A DNA stretch of 64,000 bases from Actinomadura sp. K4S16 (GTDB lineage Bacteria; Actinomycetota; Actinomycetes; Streptosporangiales; Streptosporangiaceae): NCBI RefSeq assembly GCF_008327685.1, contig NZ_BDDE01000032.1, positions 34,556 through 98,555 of the forward strand, in the 5' to 3' direction. A model generated the notes under the pieces. It was not told the DNA's origin, did no database searches, and worked only from the letters and a program-made list of their open reading frames with translations. Shown one piece after another: positions 9,663 through 17,284 of this stretch. A program made the position numbers and the translations under genes. Every line of letters begins with the position of its first letter. The stretch's first letter is position 1.

Positions 9663-10963
9663 TGGCCGCTGTTCTTGGCCGCGCTCACCAGCCCCTGCTG
9701 GAGCTTGGCGACGTCCTTGCTCTGCAGGAAGAGGCCCACCGCCGTGTCGATGTCGGTGTGCTGCTTCTTACTGGCGTTGACGCCGTGCCAGAACGAGCCC
9801 GCCAGCTTGATGTCGGGCTTGTTCCACTGCTCGAACGCGTACTGGAGGTAGCCCTTGTAGAGGCTCTTGTTGGCGTCCTTGCGGGCGGGGACGGAACCCT
9901 TCTTCGGGTTGAACAGGTCCTGCCCCTCCTTACTGGACACCTCCTTCAGCCACGCGAGGGCGCCGCCGCGGTGGGGCGCTCCCTTGGGGAGGGTGAAGCT
10001 GTCCGACAGCCACATGTAGGTGCCGTCCGTGCCGGGGGAGGCCGCGTACTTGAAGTCGGTGTCGAGCTTCTTGCCGAGGCCGTTCGGCGCGCTGCCGACG
10101 AAGTACCCGTACGCCCAGTCGCCCATGATGTTGAACGCGGCCTTGCCGTCCACGACGGCCTTGGCGGCGCCCTGCCAGTCGGTGGACGCGGCCTCCAGCG
10201 TCGTGTACTTCATGATCTCGGCGTAGTCGGTCAGCGCCTTGGTGACGGCCGGGCTGCTCCAGTCGGCACCCGGCTTCCACAGCGCGTTGTAGGCGTCGGT
10301 GCCGAGGTCGCCCAGCAGGACGTTCTCCAGCAGGTGGTCGGCCGTCCACTGCGCGCCGAGCGACAGCGGGACCTTCTTCGTCTTGTCCTTGACGGCCTTC
10401 AGTGTGGTGATGAACTCGGCGATCGTCTTGGGCGGTCCGGCGATCCCCGCGTCCTTGAGGATGCCCGGGTTGTACCAGAGCATGTTCGACCGGTGGATGT
10501 TCACCGGCACCGAGTAGATCTTGCCCTTGTAGCTGATCTGGTCGAGGAGCTGCTGCGGGTAGACCGACTTCAGGTTGTTGTCGTCGTAGAAGGAGTCCAG
10601 CGCCTCGATCTGCCCGGCCTTGATGTAGTCGAGCAGTTCGGCGCCCGCGTGGCCCTGGAAGGAGTCCGGCGGCTTGCGGTTCTGGAGCCGGCTCGCCAGG
10701 ACCGCCTGAGCCTGGGTGCCCGACCCGCCGGCGATGGCGGCGTTGACGAACTTGGTGCCGGGGTTCTTCTTCTCGAAGTCGGCCTGCATCGCGGCGAGGC
10801 CGTCCGCCTCACCGGGACCGGTCCACCAGGAGAAGACCTCGACCTGGGATTTGTCGTCGGAGCCCTTGTCGTCGCTGCCGCCGCAGCCCGACACGGCGAG
10901 GGCGGCGGTCATCGTCACGGCGGCGACCGCCTTCAGGCGCCGCCGGGGAGCACGTACTCGCAT
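9659..10963 (-). CDS. Extracellular sugar-binding lipoprotein (ABC transporter)
   Basis: This 434-aa family-1 extracellular solute-binding protein is anchored by lipidation. The signal peptide ends in the lipobox LAVSGC (Cys about residue 27), followed by a Gly/Asp/Lys linker. The mature protein has the sugar-binding fold hallmarks: VEVFSWWTGPGEADGL at the start, then IYSVPVNIHRSNMLWYNPGIL and AFNIMGDWAYGYF. It is the first gene of the importer operon. An inverted repeat 30 bases upstream of its start could be a LacI-type operator. The sugar is not identifiable; glucose- and mannose-type binding proteins are close relatives by general appearance. Confidence 0.93.
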   Translation of the reverse strand: MRVRAPRRRLKAVAAVTMTAALAVSGCGGSDDKGSDDKSQVEVFSWWTGPGEADGLAAMQADFEKKNPGTKFVNAAIAGGSGTQAQAVLASRLQNRKPPDSFQGHAGAELLDYIKAGQIEALDSFYDDNNLKSVYPQQLLDQISYKGKIYSVPVNIHRSNMLWYNPGILKDAGIAGPPKTIAEFITTLKAVKDKTKKVPLSLGAQWTADHLLENVLLGDLGTDAYNALWKPGADWSSPAVTKALTDYAEIMKYTTLEAASTDWQGAAKAVVDGKAAFNIMGDWAYGYFVGSAPNGLGKKLDTDFKYAASPGTDGTYMWLSDSFTLPKGAPHRGGALAWLKEVSSKEGQDLFNPKKGSVPARKDANKSLYKGYLQYAFEQWNKPDIKLAGSFWHGVNASKKQHTDIDTAVGLFLQSKDVAKLQQGLVSAAKNSGQ

Positions 10964-10991
10964 CGTCCGTCCCTTCGGTTACCCCGAAAAA

Positions 10992-11005
10992 CAAGCGTCT
11001 GCTTG
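10992..11005. promoter_or_regulatory. Palindrome upstream of sugar ABC operon (possible operator)
   Basis: CAAGC (10992-10996) and GCTTG (11001-11005) are a perfect inverted repeat with a 4-base spacer, 29 bases upstream of the binding-protein start. Position and symmetry fit a LacI-family operator, but no LacI gene is in the window. A run of GGAC tandem copies follows immediately (11005-11019). Confidence 0.45.
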
Positions 11006-11092
11006 GACGGACGGACGGTCAACACCGGTCGCCGAATAGTGATCTTTCGGTGATGCGGCGGCCCGCGGCCCCGCCGGAGCGGGCGCCCGCGG

Positions 11093-11671
11093 CTACCAGC
11101 CGAGGGCGGGCGGCAGGGCGGAGAGCCCGGCGTCGGGCCAGTCGAGCGGCGCGCCGAGCGGCGCCAGTTCGGCCAGCTGGAGCCGGTACCAGAGGGAGGA
11201 TTCGGGCCGGCGGGCCAGCTTCAGGCAGCGCTCCCACGTCCACCACTCCGCGTGCTCGACCTCCTCCGGGTTAGGGCGGACGGCCGTGCCCGCGGGGACG
11301 ACGGCGCGCACGACGGGGCAGCGCTCGTGCTCGACCGTCCCGTCGTCGGCCACGGCGCGGTAGTGGAACCGGGGCAGAACGGACGTGAGCGTCGCGTCCT
11401 GGATGCCGAGCTCGTCCTGCAGGCGCCGGAGCACGGCGTCGCGGAGCTTCTCGCCGGGCCCCGGATGGCCGCAGCAGCTGCCCGTCCAGACGCCGGGGAA
11501 GGTCCGCTTGTCCAGTGCGCGCTGAGTGATCAGGACGCGACCGTCCGTATCCGTGACATAGCAGGAGAATGCCAGGTGGTACGGCGTGTCACTGTGGTGG
11601 CTGGTGCTCTTGGGCGCGGTTCCGACCGCCTCGTCGTCCGCGTTGAGCAGCACAATCTCTTCGACGCCCAT
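11093..11671 (-). CDS. idi: Isopentenyl-diphosphate delta-isomerase, type I
   Basis: A 192-aa Nudix-fold enzyme that interconverts IPP and DMAPP, the isoprenoid building blocks. Diagnostic motifs: SDTPYHLAFSCYV, the catalytic cysteine in TGSCCGHPGPGE (about residue 67), the Nudix-like REL equivalent RRLQDELGI and the glutamate pair in EEVEHAEWW. The ATG at 11671 is preferred: GGAAG lies five bases upstream, while the in-frame GTG two codons earlier overlaps that site. It is divergent from dxs, so two enzymes of the same pathway share a 150-bp intergenic region. Confidence 0.95.
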   Translation of the reverse strand: MGVEEIVLLNADDEAVGTAPKSTSHHSDTPYHLAFSCYVTDTDGRVLITQRALDKRTFPGVWTGSCCGHPGPGEKLRDAVLRRLQDELGIQDATLTSVLPRFHYRAVADDGTVEHERCPVVRAVVPAGTAVRPNPEEVEHAEWWTWERCLKLARRPESSLWYRLQLAELAPLGAPLDWPDAGLSALPPALGW

Positions 11672-11821
11672 GCTCACTTCCTACCCCATCCCTCCTACCG
11701 GGGTCAGTCTTTTCACACCCCCCGGGCGGGTGGTCCGCGGCGCGTCGCGGGCGAACCGGGATTAAACTCAGAACGGCCCGAGCCAGGGGAGACCGAATCC
11801 CCGACGGAGGAGTTGAAACGA

Positions 11822-13744
11822 GTGAGCTTGCTGGAGTCGATCACAGGTCCCGACGACCTCAAACGACTGGACGCCGCTCAGATGTCTCGGCTCGCGGAGG
11901 AGATCCGCGAGTTCCTCGTCCAGGCGGTCTCCAAGACCGGCGGCCATCTGGGCCCCAATCTCGGCGCGGTCGAGCTGACGATCGCGCTGCACCGCGTCTT
12001 CGACTCGCCGCACGACAAGATCCTCTTCGACACCGGCCACCAGGCCTACGTGCACAAGCTGCTCACCGGCAGGCACGACTTCGAGCTGCTGCGCCAGCGG
12101 GGCGGGCTCTCGGGCTACCCGAGCCGCGCCGAGTCCGAGCACGACATCATCGAGAACTCGCACGCCTCGACCGCCCTGTCCTACGCCGACGGGTTCGCCA
12201 AGGCCTTCCAGCTGCGCGGCGAGAGCGACCGCGCCGTCGTCGCGGTCGTCGGTGACGGCGCGCTGACCGGCGGCATGTGCTGGGAGGCGCTGAACAACAT
12301 CGCCGCCGGCGTCGACCGGCCCGTCATCGTCGTCGTCAACGACAACGGCCGCTCCTACTCGCCGACCATCGGCGGGCTCGCGTCCCACCTGGCCGACCTG
12401 CGCGTCACCCAGGGCTACGAGAACGCGCTCGACCTGATCAAGAAGACGGTGCCGCGGGCGCCCGTGGTCGGCAACGTCGCCTACGAGGCGCTGCACGGCA
12501 TCAAGAAGGGCCTCAAGGACGTCCTCCAGCCGCAGGCCATGTTCGAGGACCTCGGCATGAAGTACGTCGGCCCGATCGACGGCCACGACGAGGACGCCGT
12601 CGAGCGGGCGCTGCGCCGCGCCCGCGGGTTCGGCCGCCCGGTGATCGTGCACTGCATCACCACCAAGGGCCGCGGCTACGCCCCCGCCGAGAACGACACC
12701 GAGGACTGCATGCACGGCGGCGGCGCGTTCGACCCCGCCACCGGCAAGTTCGTCACCGGCAAGGGCGGCCCCGACTGGACGAAGGTCTTCGGCGAGGAGA
12801 TGGTGGCGATCGGGCGCGAGCGCCGCGACGTCGTCGGCATCACCGCCGCGATGCTCTACCCGGTCGGGCTCGCGCCGTTCGCCGAGGCGTTCCCCGACCG
12901 CATCTTCGACGTGGGCATCGCCGAGCAGCACGCCGTCACCTCCGCCACCGGCCTCGCGATGGGCGGCCTGCACCCGGTCGTGGCGCTGTACGCCACGTTC
13001 CTGAACCGCGCCTTCGACCAGGTCCTGATGGACACGGCGCTCCACCGCCAGCCCGTCACCTTCGCCTTGGACCGCTCCGGCGTGACCGGGAGCGACGGCG
13101 CCAGCCACAACGGCATGTGGGACATGTCGATCCTGCAGCTCGTCCCGGGCATGCGCATCGCCGTCCCGCGCGACGGGGCCCGGCTCCGCGAGCTGCTGCG
13201 CGAGTGCGTGGCCGTCTCCGACGGCCCGACCGCGATCCGCTACCCCAAGGGCCCGGCGGCCGCCGACATCGAGGCGGTCGGCAAGGCCGGCGGCATGGAC
13301 GTGCTGGCCCGCCACGACGGCTCCAACGGCGCCCGCGTCCTGCTGGTCGCGGTCGGCTCGATGGCGACGCCCGCGGTCGAGGCGGCCGAGCTGATCGCCG
13401 CGCAGGGCATCGGCGTCACCGTCGTCGACCCCCGGTGGGTGAAGCCGCTCGACCCGGCGCTGCTCGACCTCGCCCGCGAGCACACGCTCGTCGCCGTCGC
13501 CGAGGACAACGGCCGCACCGGCGCCGTCGGCGACGCCGTGGCGCGGCTGCTGCGCGACGCCGGCGTCGACGCGCCCCTCCGCACCTTCGGCATCCCGCAG
13601 GAGTTCCTCGACCACGCGTCCCGGGGGCAGATCCTCGCCGACATCGGGCTCACCCCGCAGGCCCTCGCCCGCGACGTGACCGAATCGGTGGCCCGCCTCA
13701 CCGCCGACGCCGACGAGCCCGCCGCCTCGGAGGAGCGGTCCTAG
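11822..13744 (+). CDS. dxs: 1-deoxy-D-xylulose-5-phosphate synthase
   Basis: This 640-aa thiamine-diphosphate enzyme condenses pyruvate and glyceraldehyde 3-phosphate in the first step of the MEP isoprenoid pathway. The ThDP/Mg motif is AVVGDGALTGGMCWEALNN (about residues 140-160). The transketolase-type central and C-terminal domains follow (DVGIAEQHAVTSATGLA, DRSGVTGSDGASHNG). GTG 11822 is chosen because an AGGAG lies nine bases upstream and translation from it gives the standard MSLLESITGPDDLK. It is divergent from idi and shares its stop codon region (CTAG) with the convergent hypothetical gene. Confidence 0.97.
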   Translation: MSLLESITGPDDLKRLDAAQMSRLAEEIREFLVQAVSKTGGHLGPNLGAVELTIALHRVFDSPHDKILFDTGHQAYVHKLLTGRHDFELLRQRGGLSGYPSRAESEHDIIENSHASTALSYADGFAKAFQLRGESDRAVVAVVGDGALTGGMCWEALNNIAAGVDRPVIVVVNDNGRSYSPTIGGLASHLADLRVTQGYENALDLIKKTVPRAPVVGNVAYEALHGIKKGLKDVLQPQAMFEDLGMKYVGPIDGHDEDAVERALRRARGFGRPVIVHCITTKGRGYAPAENDTEDCMHGGGAFDPATGKFVTGKGGPDWTKVFGEEMVAIGRERRDVVGITAAMLYPVGLAPFAEAFPDRIFDVGIAEQHAVTSATGLAMGGLHPVVALYATFLNRAFDQVLMDTALHRQPVTFALDRSGVTGSDGASHNGMWDMSILQLVPGMRIAVPRDGARLRELLRECVAVSDGPTAIRYPKGPAAADIEAVGKAGGMDVLARHDGSNGARVLLVAVGSMATPAVEAAELIAAQGIGVTVVDPRWVKPLDPALLDLAREHTLVAVAEDNGRTGAVGDAVARLLRDAGVDAPLRTFGIPQEFLDHASRGQILADIGLTPQALARDVTESVARLTADADEPAASEERS

Positions 13745-14106
13745 CCGCCCTCCGCCGACAGCAGCCGCCACGCGTGGGTGATGGACGCGGCGGACGTGCC
13801 GAGCTCACGTCCCGAGTACGTCCATTGCCCGCGCAGGCACCAGAGGCGCCCCGCGCCGTCCTGGACGTAGACCTGGAGCGGGAAGCACGCATCGTGCGCG
13901 CGGATGACGCCCGCCGGGTCCACCACGGGCGCGAGGCTGGGCGCGCCCTCGCAGCGCACGCCCATGACGAACGTGTGCGGGTCCTGGCGCAGGAGACCCT
14001 GCGTCAGGTCGTACACGAGTACGGAGACGTAGTCGGGGCCGAGCCACCTGAGGTCGGGGACCGTCTCGGGTGGGGGGAACCCGTACAGTTCTGGACCGCC
14101 GGTCAC
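13741..14106 (-). CDS. Hypothetical protein (121 aa)
   Basis: I do not recognise this family. The 121-aa product is soluble, without signal peptide or membrane segment, and has a Trp/Tyr-rich C-terminal half (RLWCLRGQWTYSGRELG) and two internal cysteines. Its stop codon overlaps that of dxs in CTAG. The next gene on this strand, fprA, ends 14172, so this gene would be its downstream neighbour with a 65-base gap. G/C-rich codon use matches the neighbours. It looks like a real gene on length, coding bias and exact tail overlap. Confidence 0.7.
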   Translation of the reverse strand: MTGGPELYGFPPPETVPDLRWLGPDYVSVLVYDLTQGLLRQDPHTFVMGVRCEGAPSLAPVVDPAGVIRAHDACFPLQVYVQDGAGRLWCLRGQWTYSGRELGTSAASITHAWRLLSAEGG

Positions 14107-14171
14107 ACGCGCACCGTAGCGTCAGCCTCACCGTCGAGTCACTAGTTTCCCGGTGGGGACTTCGCCGGGGA

Positions 14172-15530
14172 TTACGCGGACCCCCGGCAGGCGGACCGCA
14201 TCGCCTCCCAGCGGGCGAGCTTGACGCGTTCCCCTCGGTCGAGGCTGCGGGCGAGGGCGATCTCGGCGGCGTCGAGGTTCAGCCAGTCGTCGTAGGTGAC
14301 GACGGGCAGCCCCCGCGACTCCAGCAGCTCCTCGATGGCCCCTTCCGGCGCCGTCTTCGCGTCCGCGAGGTCTTCCAGGAGGTTGCGGACGGTCTCGGCG
14401 GCGTCGGACTTGTTGGTCCCGACGACGCCGGACGGGCCGCGCTTGATCCAGCCGGCGACGTACTCGCGCGGGACGTAGCCGCCGTCCGGGCCGAGGATGC
14501 GGCCGCCCTCGTTCGGGACGACGAAGGAGCGCTCGTCGAACGGGACGCCCTCCAGCGGGACGCTCTGGTAGCCGACGGACCGCAGCACCATGCCGACCGG
14601 CAGCGTCTCGAACTCGCCGGTGCCGGTGACGCGGCCCGACTCGTCCAGCCGGGTCCGCTCCAGCCGGAGGCCCTCCACCCGGTCGGTGCCGAGGATCTCG
14701 GCGGGGGCGCGCCAGAACCGCACGTCGATGTGGCGGGCGCGCCCGGGGGCGGGCTCGCCCGTCCAGCCGTTCAGCACCTTGATGTTGCCGCGGACGTGCC
14801 GGTCGCTCTCGGCGAGCTCGGCGCTCGCCGGGTCGAGTTCCATGTCCTGCGGGCTGACGTGGATGCTCGCGTTGGGCAGCTCGCCCAGCTCGCGCGCCTC
14901 CTTCGTGGTGAACTTCGCCTGCGCCGGCCCGCGCCGCCCGATCATGTGGATGCGCTTCACCCGGCTCCGCGACAGCGCCTCGATCACCTGCTCGGGCACG
15001 TCGGTGTCGCGCAGCTCGGCGGCCGTCTTGGCGAGGATCCGGACGACGTCCACCGCGACGTTCCCGACGCCGACCACCGCGACCTCCTCGACCGACAGGT
15101 CGAACGCGTGGTCGGCGGCGTCGGGGTGCCCGCAGTACCAGTTGACGAAGTCGGTCGCGGCGATGCTGCCGGGCAGGTCCTCACCCGGGATCCGCATGTG
15201 CCGGTCGACCATCGCGCCGGTCGAGTAGAGGACGGCGTCGTAGCATCCGAGCAGGTCGTCGCGGGTGAGGTCGCGGCCGAGCTCGACGCACCCGAAGAAC
15301 CGGACCGCCGGGTTCTCCAGCACCCGCTGCAGGTACTTGGCGATCGACTTGATGGACGTGTGGTCGGGCGCGACGCCGTAGCGCACCAGCCCGTACGGCG
15401 TCGGCAGCCGGTCGAAGACGTCCACCCGTACGTCGTCGCCGCCCTGCTTCACGAGGGCCTCGGCGGCGTAGATCCCCGCCGGGCCCGAACCGATCACCGC
15501 GACGCGCGCTGGAGAAGCCATGCGGGTCAT
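14172..15530 (-). CDS. fprA: NADPH-ferredoxin reductase (FprA type)
   Basis: This ~452-aa FAD-dependent reductase is of the adrenodoxin reductase/FprA type and moves electrons between NADPH and ferredoxin, for example to feed cytochromes P450. The FAD-binding motif AVIGSGPAGIYAAEAL is at the N-terminus, followed by YGLVRYGVAPDH. The NADP site is VVGVGNVAVDVVRIL about residue 160, and GWIKRGPSGVVGTNKSDA lies near the end. The start is ambiguous: ATG at 15530 or 15521, or GTG at 15539; none has a good ribosome site. The amino acid permease gene lies just upstream on the same strand? No: it ends at 15582 and reads toward fprA, so the two may be co-transcribed. Confidence 0.94.
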   Translation of the reverse strand: MTRMASPARVAVIGSGPAGIYAAEALVKQGGDDVRVDVFDRLPTPYGLVRYGVAPDHTSIKSIAKYLQRVLENPAVRFFGCVELGRDLTRDDLLGCYDAVLYSTGAMVDRHMRIPGEDLPGSIAATDFVNWYCGHPDAADHAFDLSVEEVAVVGVGNVAVDVVRILAKTAAELRDTDVPEQVIEALSRSRVKRIHMIGRRGPAQAKFTTKEARELGELPNASIHVSPQDMELDPASAELAESDRHVRGNIKVLNGWTGEPAPGRARHIDVRFWRAPAEILGTDRVEGLRLERTRLDESGRVTGTGEFETLPVGMVLRSVGYQSVPLEGVPFDERSFVVPNEGGRILGPDGGYVPREYVAGWIKRGPSGVVGTNKSDAAETVRNLLEDLADAKTAPEGAIEELLESRGLPVVTYDDWLNLDAAEIALARSLDRGERVKLARWEAMRSACRGSA

Positions 15531-15581
15531 TGTGCCCACCCGTCGGTCGAAAGGACACCGTGAGTCCCGTCACTGGGGGCG

Positions 15582-17075
15582 TCAGGACTTGTAGACGATG
15601 CGCTCCCCGTCCCCCCGGCGTCCCACCATGCTGTGCCGGTACCCGTACAAAGCGTAGACGACGCCGCCGATGACCATCCAGGCGAGGAACCGCAGCCAGG
15701 TCTCCACCGGCAGGTTGATCATCACGAACAGGCAGGCGAGCACGGACAGGATCGGGATGACCGGCACCCACGGCGTGCGGAACGCGCGCGGCAGGTCGGG
15801 GCGGGTGTTGCGCAGCACCACCACGGCGACCGAGACGACGAGGAAGGCGAACAGCGTGCCGATGTTGACCAGCTCGGCCAGCTCGGCGAGCGGGATGAAC
15901 CCGGCGAGCACCGCGACGATCACGCCCATGATGACGGTCGCGCGGTAGGGGGTGCCGAAGCGCGGGTGCACGGCCGAGAGCCAGGGCGGCATCAGGCCGT
16001 CGCGGCCCATCGCGAAGAAGATGCGGCTCTGCCCGAGGAGCAGGATGAGCACGACGGTGGTGAGGCCGACGACCGCGCCGATGCTGATGATCGTGGCGAA
16101 GACGGGATGGCCGACGGCTTTGAACGCGTCCGCGAGCGGCGCGGCGACGCTCAGCTCGGTGTACTTCTGCATGCCGACGACGACGGTCGCGACGGCCGCG
16201 TACAGGACGGCGGTGATGACGAGGGAGCCGATGAGCCCGACCGGCAGGTCCCGCTGCGGGCGCCGCGCCTCCTCGGCCGCGGTCGCGACGATGTCGAAGC
16301 CGATGTAGGCGAAGAACACGATGGCGACGGCGGAGAAGATGCCGAGCCAGCCGTAGCTGACCGGCGCGCTGCCGGTCAGGACCTGGATCAGCGGCGCCTT
16401 GAGGCCCTCCACGCTCGGCGTCGGCTTGGACGGCGGGATGAAGGGGTGGTAGTTGGCGCCCTTGACGAAGAACAGCCCGGCGAAGATCACCAGCAGCACG
16501 ATGGCCACCTTGATCGAGACGACCACCGCGTTCACCCGCGAGGAGATCTTGACGCCGAGGACGAGCAGCGCGGTCACCGCCAGCACGAGGCAGATGGCGG
16601 GGACGTTCACTGTCCCGCCTTCGCCCGGCGGGGCGGCGAGCGCCGTCGGGATCGTGATCCCGACGTCGTCCAGCAGCGAGGCGAAGTAGCCCGACCAGCC
16701 GACCGACACCACGGCCGCGCCGAGGGCCATCTCCAGGATGAGGTCCCAGCCGATGATCCAGGCGGGGAACTCCCCGATCGTGGCGTAGGAGAACGTGTAG
16801 GCCGAGCCGGCGACCGGGACGGTGGAGGCGAACTCGGCGTAGCAGAGCGCCGCGAGGCCGCACACGACGGCGGCGAGGATGAACGACAGCGCGACCGCCG
16901 GACCGGCCTTGTCCTTGGCGACCTCGCCGGTGAGCACGAAGATGCCGGTTCCGATGATCACGCCGATTCCGAAGACGGTGAGATCGAACGCCGACAGGTC
17001 GCGGCGGAGCCGGTGCTCCGGCTCCTCGGTATCCCTGATCGACTGCTCGACCGACTTCGTGCGCAGCACGTTCAC
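15582..17075 (-). CDS. APC-superfamily amino acid permease (CAT-like)
   Basis: A 497-aa, roughly 12-14-helix transporter of the amino acid/polyamine/organocation superfamily, probably a proton-coupled amino acid importer of the cationic-amino-acid-transporter type. Signatures are the unwound helix 1 FGIGVIIGTGIFVLTGEVA (about residues 40-58) and FAYIGFDIVATAAEEARRPQ in helix 6. The GTG at 17075 has AAGGGG nine bases upstream; a second GTG two codons later is possible. The very long open frame beyond this start runs through the fadB gene's shadow and is not coding. The strong terminator of the fadAB operon lies 130 bases upstream. Confidence 0.92.
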   Translation of the reverse strand: MNVLRTKSVEQSIRDTEEPEHRLRRDLSAFDLTVFGIGVIIGTGIFVLTGEVAKDKAGPAVALSFILAAVVCGLAALCYAEFASTVPVAGSAYTFSYATIGEFPAWIIGWDLILEMALGAAVVSVGWSGYFASLLDDVGITIPTALAAPPGEGGTVNVPAICLVLAVTALLVLGVKISSRVNAVVVSIKVAIVLLVIFAGLFFVKGANYHPFIPPSKPTPSVEGLKAPLIQVLTGSAPVSYGWLGIFSAVAIVFFAYIGFDIVATAAEEARRPQRDLPVGLIGSLVITAVLYAAVATVVVGMQKYTELSVAAPLADAFKAVGHPVFATIISIGAVVGLTTVVLILLLGQSRIFFAMGRDGLMPPWLSAVHPRFGTPYRATVIMGVIVAVLAGFIPLAELAELVNIGTLFAFLVVSVAVVVLRNTRPDLPRAFRTPWVPVIPILSVLACLFVMINLPVETWLRFLAWMVIGGVVYALYGYRHSMVGRRGDGERIVYKS

Positions 17076-17203
17076 GTCTCGTTGCCCCTTCGCGTCCCGG
17101 TGTCCGGTTTTCGGCATAAGGCCGACAGCCGTATGCCCATATGTGCGCGGGTTATGATCCGCCGAAACCCGTGCATGTCCGTGACGTGGGGAAACGCCGG
17201 AAA

Positions 17204-17236
17204 AGAGGCGTTCCGAACCGTGTTCGGAACGCCTCT
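17204..17236 (-). terminator. Strong Rho-independent terminator after fadB
   Basis: Bases 17204-17218 and 17222-17236 form a perfect 15-bp stem (AGAGGCGTTCCGAAC and its complement) with a 3-base loop. Read on the minus strand it is followed directly by TTTTCC, the U-tract expected for the fadA-fadB transcript. It is 49 bases past the fadB stop. Confidence 0.9.
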
Positions 17237-17284
17237 CTCCGTGATGGGGCTCCGGATCCGTCCGGGGATCCGGTCGGCCGCGGG

